Shown here piece by piece: positions 33,030-47,017 of a stretch of DNA of 64,000 nt (position 1 is the stretch's first letter; each line of letters opens with the position of its first letter). A model generated the notes under the pieces. The model had not been told where the DNA came from. It saw only the letters and a list, made by a program, of their open reading frames with translations, and searched no databases. Source of the DNA: Paraescarpia echinospica (lineage: Eukaryota; Annelida; Polychaeta; Sabellida; Siboglinidae); NCBI GenBank assembly GCA_020002185.1, contig CM034532.1, positions 44,573,006-44,637,005 of the forward strand, read 5' to 3'. A program made the translations under genes and the position numbers.

Positions 33030-34210
33030 CAATATCAGTTCGATTTTTATGCTCCTCGCTTTTCTGACTAATTTACCGTAAAAGCAAAGCTATCAAGTAT
33101 CCACTATAATATCCTAGTTCGTTGGTGCACTTGTGCTACTTGGTTTTGTTGAAATTAATAAACAAACTGCAAACTATTTCGAATTTGGTTTCGAGTCGAA
33201 GGAGTCGAAACTAACAACACTTACTTGAACTTGGACATGCATCTGGAAGTGGAAACTTCATATAATAGTATCGAGTTCGCGAATTTGGGCGAGACTGACC
33301 TCTGACCCTCAAGATTGGTGCCTCGATCAAGCCGTTTTTGTTGATAGTACAGTGTTCGCAAGTGTTTATACAACACATTCTTATTTTATGGCATTTACGC
33401 CGGCGATGGGACGTCCCCGGACATATGCCACCGACTCAGCAAAAAAGAGCCAAATTACGCAGACAACGACAATATTCGCGCCAGACGGTTTATTTGGGAA
33501 AAACCAGTATGGATTTGTGGAACGACACAAGTCACAAAAGAAAGAGCTGGAGTAAGACTAAGAACAGACGCTGCGTTCGCAAAACTTCTTCTTGACAGGT
33601 TAGTAATTTCAAAGTAGTCAGCCTCAGCCACGCATATTTATTTGTATGAATATAATATTATGTTGCTTATTATGTTCAAAAGACCACCACCCCTCAATAC
33701 TGTGAAAATGTCCATCACAATAACATGTATCGATAGCTTGCGACTGATTTATGTGAGAAAGCACAGAATTACCGTTACTTTACTGTGTTTACAAAGAATT
33801 GCAGCCCATGTTTTGTTAAGTTACAAATCCTTTTGTACATGTAAATTATATAAGTTCCGTTTTTAGTTGTTTTTTTTATTTTGGTATTTCACGAAATAAA
33901 AGCTCATCCAAAACATTACAATTTATCAATAACATGCATTTTGTAATTTATACTTCTACATTCATACATTTTGTAGAAAAATGTTGTCAATTTATTTTCT
34001 GTTTCATTTAATTAATTCACTTCATCTTACTTTGCGTGATTCAATTCAAATACAGTCAGGGTTGGCACCTAGGTTTCTGACAGGACAGTTTACAAATTGT
34101 TTGCACGTTGATGACACTGAAGCCACAGAGGCTTCGCTTCAAGGAACATACTTTCCCAGTCAGAAACCTCTAGTTAATAACCACAGTTGCAAGTAGTTGA
34201 AAGGCCATAA
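33030..34210 (+). mobile_element. DNA transposon 5' part (copy 1), two exon-like segments
   Basis: Sequence from about 33045 (TCGATTTTTATGCTCCTCGC) is similar to 44460 onward, including the region upstream of the coding start. A first exon-like block, 33406-33598, begins MGRPRTYATDSAKK and, after a frame slip, continues ...RQRQYSRQTVYLGKTSMDLW and AAFAKLLLDR, ending at a good splice donor (CAG|GTTAGT). A second segment near 34060-34195 follows an acceptor-like CAG, but its relation is uncertain. The N-terminal pattern is one I associate with animal DNA-transposon proteins of the 'K-S-F/ERW..FLL' type. Catalytic parts are missing. Confidence 0.5.
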
Positions 34211-34929
34211 TCATTTTTGTTTGTTAAATCAAGCCAGGAAATCCATAATAAAATGCCTTTGTTGCTCTCATAAGAGACATGACTAACTGCTAGAATCTTC
34301 TTCTAAAGACTTAAAGTGACTCAGCCAGCCTTTAGACAAGTGTAGCCAGCTTGCAGTGGCACCTTGCAGTCCAGCTAAAGAACAAAGGGCATATTGATCC
34401 TTGGACCGTAACAGGTACTAATCCATCCTCTGAGTAAACAGTATAACTTTGTGGACACTGCCAGGGGTTCACTCCTGCCAGCCAAATGTCCTCCTCATTA
34501 ATTAGCAGTGTTAGGTGAATGACACATTGAGATCACACCTAAGGCATTGGGTATTTTGCATGGTTTACTTTTGAATTCCTGAAACTTTGTTTTGTTGAAC
34601 TATCAGTGAAAAATTGCAAAACTGTTTATGTATTTTATATTTTTCGAACACAATTACTTTGTAACTTTATTTCCTGTAAACTTGTTTACAGCCCATCTAT
34701 GTTCTACCTGTACTTAGTTAAGGTGACACTTGTAAATTGTCTATGTACTACACTTTTACAATATATATACAATAATAACTTTGCCACTCATTGTAATTTT
34801 TTCACAACTGGGCAAAAGACCTTTACACACTTGAGTGCTGGACAAATGACCATTGGGCAAAAGACCGTGCAACATATTTTTGTTAATGAAATTAAAAAGT
34901 TTACAAGTTACATACAACACACACATATA

Positions 34930-34960
<31 letters not shown>

Positions 34961-35219
34961 TGACGGGTAGTAGTGATGTCAAACCGTGTTCATTTTTACA
35001 AATAATCTGACTCATTCCATATTCCAATTCATGACTTTGTTTGACAGCTTCAACACAAAGGCGCGAATTACCTCAACACCACTGCAGCCATCACATATGA
35101 CAAGGTCTGTGGTGGCTCTATCGAACATCAGTGGTCGCAGCAGAGGCAGCTCAGGTGTCCAGTCACTTCCTGAGGCTGGATGCAGCTCAGGACAGTTTGA
35201 ACAAACATAAGTATTAATT
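34211..35219. other. No gene recognised
   Basis: The stretch is AT-rich with a TA microsatellite at 34927-34970. No frame has a recognisable motif. Confidence 0.45.
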
Positions 35220-35885
35220 GAGACAGCAGAACAGCTGAAGTTATACTTATGGCGGCTTGGTAGCGACAATTTTAGACTACACCATTTGGTTCAGCCACCA
35301 GTGAAGGTTTTTGTGCCCCCCAGGCTCGATTTCTGGAGCCACCCTTGTATGTGATAGATTTGTTTGTCTGCAAAATGATTTTGGAGTAATGGGTGTCCTC
35401 GTTAAATTGCATATTGTTGTTAGAAATGCATGTGAATTAAAGTAAAGACAATGTAAAGTAAAAACATTTTATTGAAACTATTTGATGAGATTGACTACAA
35501 AATTATGAAAAGCACAATACAACTACAGGTACAATCACTGCACTTGATATGTATAATGTAATTATTTTTAATATAATATACACATCACATGCACATAAAA
35601 TGCAAAGCAACAATAGAAAAAAAAATTGGAAAAGGTTGAAAAAATGTCAGGTACATATAAAAACAAAGTTACTTTTATCACGATTCTTTGTTGCAAAAAA
35701 ACAACACTGGTACATGTGATATCAAATGCTAGTTGTAGTTTATACATGTGTTTACAACTCACAAAATTAGTGACTAAACAATCATGTGTATTTAACAACA
35801 ATTTTCAATATTTAATGCCCATAAAATGTAAACCAATGAGAACAAATTACTTAGAAAGATGTTTAGTTGAACAAATGTAATATAA
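35220..35885. repeat. Dispersed repeat family 'A', copy 2 (inverted)
   Basis: The inverse complement of 700-1255 can be followed across this block, interrupted by about 190 bp of extra sequence (around 35445-35635) that is absent from copy 1. A further partial similarity (GTTTACAACTCGCACAAAAT) lies at 35970. Confidence 0.65.
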
Positions 35886-38519
35886 AATAAAAATAACTAT
35901 ATTACGATTTTTTTTTAAAACATCAATATGATATCAAATTCAAAAATTGTGTAGTTTGTGCAATGCTTGGTGTGTTTACAACTCGCACAAAATAGTGACT
36001 AGACTAGACAGGGTCATCGCCATGTGACTGAAAATTACATATACAATCACTACATGCTACATTGCTACAGTTTACTCAGCTGTATGAAGAGTACCTGCTA
36101 CAGACAGTGGTGGATAGTCTTCGCATATTAATTTCAGTGTGGCTGAATGTTTCTCACATAAGTTAAGATGGTGTTTTCGATTTAACAGGTCTGCCAGGGA
36201 GTAAAGTGTAAAGCGCTTTGAGCAATCCTGAGAACTGGATACTACACCTTACCAGAACTAACCTTACTCAAGTGTTGTTTAATTATCACGAGAAATGAAA
36301 ATGTAATGTAAATTATTCATGAAAATATAATAAAACAGTGATAAAAGGGAATAATTTATAAAAATGATACGTGACATGAAAAATATATAACAGTCCTCAT
36401 GATACATAGATAATTTAAACAAGTAAAATGCTGCTGTCAGGGTGTCAACAGATTGTTGTTGAAAAATGTGAAAAGGCTTTCAATATCATTACTTCATAAC
36501 AAACTTGTGTTGTACATAACAAGTGCCTGGTGTATGTTGCAAGAACTCAGCTGGCTGCCACTGACTATCAGCAACACAAACACAATGAAACCCTACAACT
36601 GTAACAATGCTGGATAATTAATGTATTTTTTTATGGACACTGCTAAAAGTTATAGTTGAACTGAATACAAATACCTTGCATTATTGACTTTTGATAAATG
36701 TGTCGTCATGTATAAAAATATCATACATGTCAGAGCCATGCTAATTGTCACTTTTTCTCCGGTATAGGTAGCTGCAGATGTACAACAAAAAGTCAGGAAG
36801 CTGGTATGCAGTACCATCAAAGACAGCGAAAACATACAGTGAGACAGGGAATACATACAGTGATGTCATCGATATCTAAACCGATGTAGTTCACCGAAGA
36901 ATGCTCGACACTGAACGTTTCTCACAGCGTCGAGAGTTGTTGCCCGAAGACTTATTCTATATCTGCCAGACGTTGGCACCCACCGTTCCATCAGCAACTG
37001 CAGAGCTAGTCAGGCGTCACCACATTCTTATGTCGAGCAACCTGCATTCTACATTGGTTTCCAGTCAGTTAAGCTAACTGACTGATCTGGAAGCCAGTGT
37101 ACACCCCATCGGCACTGGGGAATCTGTCACGGATGCAACACACGACACAATTGGGATCACTCGGTGGACATTCACATGACAAACTGTTAATATGCAGCAT
37201 ATTGCATGGCTGTGGAATCTTGTCCGAGATCCTGGACATACAACTGCCCAGTATGCCACATTAACTTGGAGAGCTAGTGGAACTAAGCACACTTGTTCAA
37301 TCTCCTGTAAAGAAAAACATATATTAAGTAAACAAAAACAGGCATCATAAAAGTGTCGGGAGTAAATAATTATTCATTGTCATAATCAGTAAATATAAAA
37401 TAATGTTTCATTTATGATCTGCAGCATTTCACAAGGAAAAGTGCAGCAAGAAATGTTCTACTGCAGCTGCATCTATACATGTTGATATATTAGGAACAGT
37501 CGGTGTTTACCGGGGTTGTTCCGGGTGGAGGAAGTGGGTGGGTTGATTCAGCATGAAGACATTAGTGGAATATGCTATTTTTCAAAACGGTGAACAATTT
37601 TAACAATTTTTCTTTAGTAGGTGTTCATTGTCATTACATGAATTTAAAATTGTTCAATTTCATTACAGTGACGCTTAATCTTAATCAATATTATAGACTG
37701 ATTTGAATTCTGCTAATCAATAAAGTGCATTTACATTTTTTTTTTTTTTTCAGTATACAAATTCATGTCAGTGTCTGCCATGTGTAACTACTACATATAT
37801 TCATGTTTGACATTTTAAGCCTGATGTTTAGTGGTCAAGATGAATGTTGGAAATGACAAAATGAGGTGTTATTGTGATGTTAACAGTATATTTTCCTCGT
37901 CAAGTATTCAAAGGTTCATAATATGTATGTCTACCTTCTTCAAGAATGAATAATTTATTTTATAAACTTACTTCAGTGTCATTGCCATATGCTAAATAGT
38001 TTTTAAAGGTGTATTAGTATGTATGTGTTGATACACTGGGCATAATATACAAGTGCAGAATTCAACCTAGTTTTCCATGTCCAAGATGTTATTATTAAAA
38101 TGTGTATAAAAAAAAAATGATATTTAAATGTGCACATTAAGATTTGTTGATAACTTATACGTGGTTGATTGTTATAAATTTGAAATTACCTGGATTGATC
38201 AAATGTGGGCCTCCCGCAAACTATGTATCCTCCTTGTGTCTACCTGGCCCGGGCGACCGCCTCTAGCCCCTCCTCTGCCTCCTCTCAGTCTCATTCATGG
38301 GTTGCAATGTGGCCTCTAGCAATATCATAATTCAAGTTACATATTATGTATTTATATATTGCTGTGGTGAGAATATAAACACATATTGGTAAATATATCA
38401 GAATAGCCGGCATATGTCAGTTGAAAGGTATCACAGGATACCAATTAATGCATTACATACACTATAGCCAGGCATCAAGGACCACAATGGAGACAAGTGC
38501 GTGCATTTTCTTGTGTAAT

Positions 38520-38563
<44 letters not shown>

Positions 38564-39139
38564 TGTACTCTAGCTGTATTGATATTTTATGTATTTACAC
38601 GTTTACATTTATATATTGAATAAAATCACCATCATTGTTGTCATATACAAATCTTAATTATTTTGCATAAAATACAATGCAAGTCAACAATATTCTGCAG
38701 TAATAGTATCAAAATATGAGTAACAAAACAATGTTTTAATAATTACGATCACCAATATAATACTCCCGTTTTTCACGTTCTGTTGTACGAAATTACGGAT
38801 GCTCCCTGACTAAGTTGCTCGCACGATCAACAGGAGCCTGCTGCCAAAGCAATGTTTCTTGTCATTTCGCACCCTCGCGTCATCTACTTTCAATATGTAT
38901 TGTCGGAATAACATAGCTTATAAGCAAGATCAAATATTATGCTCGTTGACGTTGTCACTCTCTGACTGAATCTCTGGCTGATATCATATGGTGACTGTCT
39001 GAGAGTCAGCCTCGAGTCGAGTGTAGACGTTCGCAAGTTGCAATTCTCGTTGATTTAATACACGGCTACGCGTTCTTAATGCTAACTCCGATAGTGTAAT
39101 ACATACCTTCGTACAACCTCTTTGCAATCTTCGTCTTGA
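35886..39139. other. No gene recognised
   Basis: About 3.2 kb without a supported gene. A short SINE-tail-like piece (AGTGTAAAGCGCTTTGAGC) is at 36207, a T-run at 37739-37751, and a TA microsatellite at 38523-38561. The minus frame 36183-36100 ends at a donor-like GCAG|GTACTC and may be an exon relic, but I recognise no family. Confidence 0.4.
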
Positions 39140-41325
39140 TACGCAAAAGAAGAAATAATAAAAAGCAGTTCAGGAGAAATTTCCACAAAGGAAGATATAA
39201 GGAAATGAGGAAATTTTTAGCAAAGATAGACTGGAATAACACACTGAAGAATAAGACAGCAACAGAATGCTGGAATATCTTAAAGAATGAAATAGAGTGC
39301 ATCGTAGATAAATTTGTTCCCTTCAAAAAACAAGGGAAACGGACTAGAAAGAAATACTTATCGAAAGAAGCCATTAGAAAAATTAAGTATAAACAAATGA
39401 TGTGAAAGTCATATAGACGTACTGGAAATGACGAAGACTACAACATTTATAAAGAAGCACTAAACCAAGCTACAGCTGAAATGAGAAATTCAAAGAGAAG
39501 CTATGAACATAAATTAGCTTGTAATATAAAACATGACAGCAAGTGTTTTTATGCGTATGTTCGAAGCAAACAGAAAGTTCAGGATAAGGTCGGTCCTCTA
39601 GAAGATAGTGCTGGAAATATAATATTAGAAGGATTCTTAATGGCAGAAGACCTGAATGAGTATTTTAGTTCGGTGTTTACCAGAGAAGACACTAGTTCAC
39701 TGCCAGTACCTGAGGCTAAGTTCAAGGGGGCAGAATCAGACTATTTAAGACAGTTAATTGTAACCCCAGAAATGGTAGCTAAGAAAAGTAGGGCTATGAA
39801 GGATAATAAATCACCTGGAGTGGATGGTATTCCACCCAAACTACTATTGGAAATTTTAGAACAAATTAGCATACCGCTTGCAACAGTTTTCACCTTGTCA
39901 TTAGAAGAGGGAGTGGTTCCTTTAGAATGGAGAGAAGCAAACATTATACCGTTACTTAAAAAAGGTTCGAGAAACAAGTCAAATAATTATAGACCAGTTA
40001 GTTTAACATCGGTGATTTGTAAATTATTAGAAAGACTAATTAAAGATCACATGGTGGATTTTCTTGTTAAACATAACTTGATAAACCCATCTCAACATGG
40101 GTTTCTAAAAGCGAGGACATGCTTAACAAATATGTTATGTTTTTTGGAAGATATCACTAAGTGGGTAGATGATGGATCACCAGTAGATATTATCTACTTA
40201 GATTTTCAAAAAGCTTTCGACAAAGTGCCACATCAAAGATTACTGCTTAGACTAAAGGCCCATGGCATAGGAAATGGTATAATTAATTGAATAGAAAAAT
40301 GGCTGATTGACAGAAGACAACGGGTAGTTGTTGATGGGGAGGTTTCAAACTGGAAATCAGTTTTGAGTGGGGTTCCACTGGGACCTATATTATTCTTAAT
40401 ATATATAAACGATTTGGACGATGATATAGCTAGCAAGGTGTTGAAATTTGCAGATGACACAAAAGTGTTTAGAAGGATTAAAAGTGATGGAGATAGACAG
40501 CATTTACAAGATGATCTTGACAGGTTGATCAAATGGTCTGAAAAGTGGCAAATGCCTTCACACAGGACATGGGAACGAATATGTAGAATATACAATGGGG
40601 GAACTGTACTAAGTACTACTGTAAAAGAAAAAGACTTAGGGCTGACAAAATAGTGCTGACATGAAGGTTTCAGAGCAGTGTGGAATTGCAGGTTCAAAAG
40701 GAAATCAAATCCTTGGATTGATTAGGCGAAATATAGCATATAAAGAAAAAGTTATAATAATACCGCTGTACAAAACAATAGTTAGGCCTCATTTAGAATA
40801 TTGTATACAAGCGTGGAGGTCATACCGCAAGAAGGACATAGATATGTTAGAAAGAGTACAGAGGAGAGCGACTAAAATGATACCAAAACTGAGGGATCTT
40901 AGTTATGAAAAACGCCTAAAAGATTGTGGTTTAACAACACTACAGACCAGGAGACTGAGAGGAGATCAGATAGAAGTGTTTAAAATATTGAATGGTTATG
41001 AAAATAATGATAGAAATATGTTTTTTCAGTTAAGAAAGATAGAAAGACTAGAGGACATGAAGTTACATTAGTAAAGGAGCAGTGTAGATTAGACGTAAGA
41101 AAGTTCTAATTTTCACAAAGGACTGTGATTGAATGGAACAGATTATCTGATGATTGTGTGGGTGCTAGTAGTGTGAATATGTTTAAAAATAAAATTGACA
41201 CATACCTCAGAAGGGCTGGATATATGTAGATAAAAGGGTTGGAATCTCGATAAGCCAAAGGGCTTCCTTGTCCACCTGCCATCTAGAGTTAATTCTCTGG
41301 ATGGCAATCTTGCTAAATCTTGTTA
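39140..41325 (+). pseudogene. CR1 copy 3: older, 5'-truncated ORF2
   Basis: Starting within the spacer between endonuclease and RT (QFRRNFHKGRYKEM), this copy carries the RT core in broken frames: SPGVDGIPPKLLLEI, QHGFLKARTCLTNM, YLDFQKAFDKVPH, a shortened GVPLGP where the others have the full PQGSVLGP box, and LKFADDTKVF. It has many substitutions, a stop at 39403 and at 40288, a deletion near 40377 and another near 40557. The 3' hairpin is kept. It belongs to the same family as copies 1, 2 and 4 but is clearly more diverged, so the family has been active over a long time. Confidence 0.88.
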
Positions 41326-41329
41326 AAGC

Positions 41330-41617
41330 ACGTGTGTGTTGTTATTGTTTTCGTATGCATGGGATGCCGATCTCGCGTAAAGCACGTGACCGAAATGGCG
41401 CAGTAGGTCGATAGCGCAATTGGCTTTTGCCAGATATACCCGGTGTAACGACAAATCTCTTTTTATGATTAAAAAAACAAGTACGCATTTTTTTATTAAA
41501 CCGACTGTGAGCGCTAATTAAACTATTCACACATTACACATCTGGACATAAAAGAACAGGATTGGCGATGGGCAAACGAACTGATTGTGCACATTTATGG
41601 GCTCGGAATTCATTCCT
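41330..41617. other. Spacer between two CR1 copies
   Basis: About 290 bp of non-LINE sequence separates the tail of copy 3 from the truncated start of copy 4. No gene is seen. Confidence 0.5.
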
Positions 41618-44412
41618 GCTTGATATTGACCCTCACATAATAGGTATAACCGAATCGTGGGCCACCACTGATATATCAGATGCCGAATTGGGACTAACAG
41701 GATATGTAATGTTTAGGAAAGATAGAATAGGAAGAAAGGGAGGTGGAGTTATTTTATATATTAAAGAATCTATCCAGGCTTATGAAATAAAATTAGAAAG
41801 AGAAGCAGATTGCGAAGAAACTGTTTGGTGTAACATAGTTACAGGAAACTCAACGTTAACAGTTGGGTTAGTTTATCGAAGTCCAAACATAAGCATAGAA
41901 GAGAATGAAAAAATACAAAACGCTATAAGGGAAGTAAGCAAACGGAACTGTATTATTATGGGGGACTTTAACCATGGGCATATACAATGGAAATCTCTAC
42001 AGAGTATGGGGAGTGAGGACCACAAGTTTTTAGTTTTAGTACAAGATAGTTTCCTTTCTCAACATGTGCTAGAACCAACCAGGGGAGAGAATGTGTTAGA
42101 CTTAGTTTTGTCCTCACAGAAAGAATTAGTTGACAATGTCAAGATATGTGAGCCACTGGGGAGTAGTGATCACAACCAGATACATTTTACCATCAAAGTA
42201 AAATCAAAAAGGAATAGTAAAAAGCAGTATAGGAGAAATTTCCACAAAGGAAGGTATAAGGACATGAGGAAATATTTAGCAAATTTAGCACACTGAAGAA
42301 TAAGACAGCAACCGAAGGCTGGAATATCTTAAATAGTGAAATTAAGTGCATAGTCGATAAATTTGTACCTTTCAAAAAACAAGGGAAACGGTCTAAAAAG
42401 AAACACTTATCGAAAGAAGCCATTAGAAAAATTAAGTATAAACAAATGATGTGGAAGTCATATAGATGTACTGGAAATGATGAAGACTACAACATTTATA
42501 AAGAAGCACTTAATCAAGCTACAGCTGAAATTAGAAATTCAAAGAGAAGCTATGAAAAAAAATTAGCTAGTAATATAAAACATGACAGTAAGAGTTTTTA
42601 TGCGTATATTCGAAGCAAACAGAAAGTTCAGGATAAGGTCGGTCCTCTAGAAGATAGTGCTGGAAATACAATATCAGAGGGATTCTTAATGGCAGAAGAC
42701 CTGAATGAGTATTTTAGTTCAGTGTTTACCAGGGAAGATATTAGTTCACTGCCAGTACCAGAGGCTAAGTTCAAGGGGGCAGATTCAGACTATTTAGGAC
42801 AGTTAGTTGTAACCTCGGAAATGGTAGCTAAGAAAATAAGGGCTATGAAGGATAATAAATCACCTGGAGTGGACGGGATTCCGCCCAAACTACTATTGGA
42901 AATTGTAGAACAAATTAGCGTACCGCTTGCAACAGTTTTCAATTTGTCATTAGAAGAGGGAGTGGTTCCTTTAGAATGGAAAGAGGCAAACATTATACCG
43001 TTATTTAAAAAAGGTTCGAGAAACAAGTCAGAGAACTATAGACCAGTGAGTTTAACATCAGTGATTTGCAAATTATTAGAAAGACTAATTAAAGATCACA
43101 TGGTGGATTTTCTTGTTAAACATAACTTGATAAACCCATCTCAACATGGGTTTTTAAAAGCGAGGTCATGCTTAACAAATATGTTATGTTTTTTGGAAGA
43201 CATCACTAGGTGGGTAGATGAGGGATCACCAGTAGATATCATCTATTTAGATTTTCAAAAAGCTTTCGACAAAGTACCACATCAAAGATTACTCCTTAAG
43301 CTAAAGGCCCATGGCATAGGAAATGGTATAATAAACTGGATAGAAAAATGGCTGAATGACAGAAGACAACGTGTAGTAGTTGATGGGGAGGCTTCAAACT
43401 GGAAATCGGTATTGAGTGGGGTACCACAGGGATCAGTACTAGGACCTATATTATTCTTAATATATATCAACGATTTGGACGATGATATAACAAGCAAGGT
43501 GTTAAAATTTGCGGATGATACAAAAGTGTTTAGAAGGATTAAAAGTGATGGAGACAGACAGCATTTACAAGATGATCTTGATAGGTTGATCAAATGGTCT
43601 GAAAAGTGGCAAATGCTGTTCAATTTTGGGAAATGTAAATGCCTCCACACAGGTCATGGGAATGAAGAGGTAAAATATAAAATGGGGGGTACTGTTCTAA
43701 GTACTACTGTAAAAGAAAAGGACTTGGGGTTAACCATTAGTGCTGATATGAAGGTTTCAGAGCAGTGCGGAATTGCAGCGTCAAAGGGAAATCAAATCCT
43801 TGGATTAATTAGGCGAAATATAGCGTATAAGAAAAAGAATTAATAGTACCGCTGTACAAAACAATAGTGAGGCCTCATTTAGAATATTGTATACAAGCAT
43901 GGAGGCCATATCGCAAGAAGGACATAGATATGCTAGAAAGAGTACAGAGGAGAGCGACTAAAATGATACCAAATCTGAGGGATCTTAGTTACAAAATACG
44001 CCTAAAAGAATGTGGTTTAACAACATTAGAGACCAGGAGATTGAGAGGAGATTACATAGAAGTGTTTAAAATATTGAATGGTTATGAAAATATTGATAGA
44101 AACATTTTTTTCTCAGTTAAGAAAAATAGAAGGACCAGAGGACATGAAGCTACATTAGTAAAGGAGCAGTGTAGATTAGATATAAGAAAGTTCTCATTCT
44201 CACAAAGGACTGTAAATGAATGGAACAGATTATCTCCTGATTGTGTTGGTGCTAGTAGCGTGAATATGTTTAAAAATAAAATCGACACACACCTTAAAAA
44301 GGCGGGATACATGTAGATAAAAAGTATTGGACTCTCGATAAGCCAAAAGGCTTCCTTGTCCACCTGCCATCCAGAGTAATTTTCTGGATGGCAATCTTGT
44401 TGTTAAATCTTG
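41618..44412 (+). pseudogene. CR1 copy 4: young, 5'-truncated ORF2
   Basis: The copy begins at the codons for DIDPHIIGITES in the endonuclease and runs to the 3' hairpin and TTGTTAAATC tail. It is nearly identical to copies 1 and 2. Two defects break the frame: a net 10-base loss near 42283 (just before the linker KNKTATE) and one A missing from an A-run near 43836. The RT core ([14 protein letters not shown]) is intact between them. The upstream ORF1 and the first endonuclease residues were lost by 5' truncation at insertion. Confidence 0.9.
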
Positions 44413-44449
44413 TCCGGTTGTCGGGATGTTAGTGGGACTACCGAACCAC

Positions 44450-46700
44450 TAAAACTACCCAAACATTTCGATTTTTGCTCCTCACGTTTCAGACTAATTT
44501 CAGGAACCGTAAACTTAGCAATTATTCACTATGACATACTAGTCAAAGTGTGCTTATGTGTTTCTTCGTCTTGGTGACATTAATAGACAGACAATAAAAC
44601 TATTTTCGGTTAGTGCTAACCGAATATCAGGACACATATCTGAACTTGGGTGTGGTATGAGATGGAACTTTGGAACGGGAATATTCGGTAACATCGGCCT
44701 TTGACCCCACCGTTCGGTGCCTGGATTCAGTCAGCATTGCATATTTACGAGTCGCCATCCATGTTTCGTACAAGTGATACAAGTGATAGCTTGACAGTTT
44801 TATCTGCATTCTGCAATGAAGGGACGCCTACGGATACATGCTACCGACTCGGCTAAAAAGATGGCGAGAGCAGAAAGACAGAAAGAATATTCGTGTACAA
44901 AGGTGTATTTTGGAAAGGTTATGGATTTGTGGAACCAAACGAAAGAAACGGCTGGCGTGATAAGAGATGCAGCGTTCGCCAAGTTTCTTCTGGACAAGTT
45001 TGTAATTTTGAATTTCTCAGCCTCAGTCACACGTATTTAGGCGTATGAGGGTATGTAGAGATTATGTTGGTTTAGTCAAATTGATTTTCTACTTTTAACC
45101 AACGCCACATAGTCGTCGAGTTGACATAGCCAATGAATATAATGTTATCGTCCATATCGCCCAATGGCGGCCTACCTTTTATCACATAGCAAGGACGCAC
45201 GTGGAAGGGACATGTTAGAAGGCATGGAACAATTAACTTGGGAATTAAATTAATTAAATTACAATAAATTAAGATATTTCCCAATTACCAATTTACATTT
45301 TTACAATTTATACTTTTATCAATGCAATTCATATTAAGAACATGTGACGTGTTCTTCAATTTGACGTAATTTAATTAATAAACATTTTGGTTAGTCCCAT
45401 TATTTAATGCATATATTGTAAATATAATCATAACTGAAAACTTGGTGGTGTAATTGTAATTTATTTGAACATTTTAGTAATTGAAATAAAAATGAAAAGT
45501 AACTGATTTGACTTTGTGTGACTGAACCCACCCATCCTTGCACTTTGTGCTCTTACATAATACAACTGTAGCACCCACTGGACATTCACAGTTCTCCAAA
45601 CTCAATCACTGACTGACACTGGCTCGACATTTGAGACTGATCAAATAATTGCGTTGACCTAACTACATGTACTTGCTTTCATGGATGTCAGTTGAGTCAC
45701 AGTCCCCTTGTAGTGTGCACTTTGATCATCAAAGCTAATTATTTTACTGATAGCAGATCAGTGACAATCACCTCACGAATTACATAATACCCAGTAAAAC
45801 ACAGCTACCAATTGAACTTTATTCACGCCTACTCAATAGCAGTATGATATTATGAGTTTGACTACCATGTCTTGTATAATATATATATATATATATATAT
45901 CTTTACTTGCCTTTAGTAATGTAGAATACAAAATACATAACACTTCTTTACTGTTTTCCATGTGTGATGAACAACTTTGAATGCTGACAGTGATAAAATA
46001 TAAATTAAATAATCTTGTATTACATAAATTTAAAGAGTAGTAATAATTGAGGATTTTTATAGAGAAGGCTAAACAGTTACATGTATATTGTGAACGCAAT
46101 CGCCTACATATTATGTTACGAGGAGGTAAACGCCCAAAACTACATGTGATATCTATATTTGTTCTGTCGCCGCAAAAATAAAATTGGCGGCTAACAAAAT
46201 TCAATAACGTACGAGTTGGTATTTTTTTAATTAATCGACAAGTTGATTACTGTATTTATTTGACTTAGTGTTTTGACATGTATGTAGTTTAACATGAACG
46301 TTTGTTTTGTTATGTAGTGACAACGTTATGTTGTAAGCGGAATGGCGAGGGATCATCCACCATACAGTCAACAAACATGAGTGGCAAATTGGTGGTGGGG
46401 TGTCTGCTGGCCTGTGTTCCCATGGTCCACTGGAGGAAGAAAATGACAAAGCCTGGCTGGAGGAAGGCTCGCCAGCACACAAAGCCTTGATGGACGTTGT
46501 ACTGAATGTTCGCTTCCTGAAGAATGTTCATCATTATGTGAAATTCACGTGTGTATTTCAACAATTAGAATGTTGCACTATGTTTAACAAATACTCTATT
46601 TATCAAACAAATTATGCATTTACCTTTTTTATGTTCTCATTCCATTAAATGTTGGTTGTCAGCATACTGTGGTTGTGTGTAAAGTACAGAAAATTGTCAT
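44450..46700 (+). mobile_element. DNA transposon (copy 2), both ends of its gene, middle deleted
   Basis: The 5' part matches 33045-33600. A first exon-like frame 44816-44997 reads MKGRLRIHATDSAKK, then KVYFGKVMDLW and AAFAKFLLDK, ending at GT. At 46388-46570 in the same orientation a frame reads GPLEEENDKAWLEEGSPAHKAL followed by FLKNVHHYVKF. That is, from memory, the end of the transposase-like protein family whose N-terminus looks like the first exon. The 1.4 kb between them has no coding signal, so the catalytic middle is gone. Ends of the element were not defined. Confidence 0.5.
45050..46380. other. No gene recognised (interior of deleted transposon)
   Basis: The sequence is AT-rich with a TA microsatellite at 45878-45900 and no frame with a motif. 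It may be the remains of introns or unrelated insertions. Confidence 0.4.
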
Positions 46701-47017
46701 GTGACCATCGGTCATGGTTGGCAGGTGTTCGCAGAACTGAAGTGCAAATCTGCAAGAAACAATCTGCGCTGACTACTGATACATGTATCATATTTTCAGG
46801 CACACCGGTGAACTCGAGGTGTTTCTGTTAGGTAATGTGCGGTTTTATGCAACACCGATCGGAAATAGATTGGGACTTGGGCCTGTGTGGCCAATCACTG
46901 CGGCCGTTTCGGCGAGCGTCTGTCTGTTGTCAGGTGATTAAACTGTTTGATACATTGTTAGTTATTCCATTAAGTTTAGTCAGCATATTACTAGTTTTGT
47001 TACGAGACGTAACAAAT

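Noticed and set aside
38523..38561. TA microsatellites here and at 8120, 34927, 45878 and 49380 as replication origins
   Set aside because: They are ordinary dinucleotide runs without accompanying structure.
39066..39140. Minus-strand exon ending at a strong GTATGT donor next to CR1 copy 3
   Set aside because: Only about 15 codons remain before the LINE boundary and I recognise no family, so it cannot be supported.
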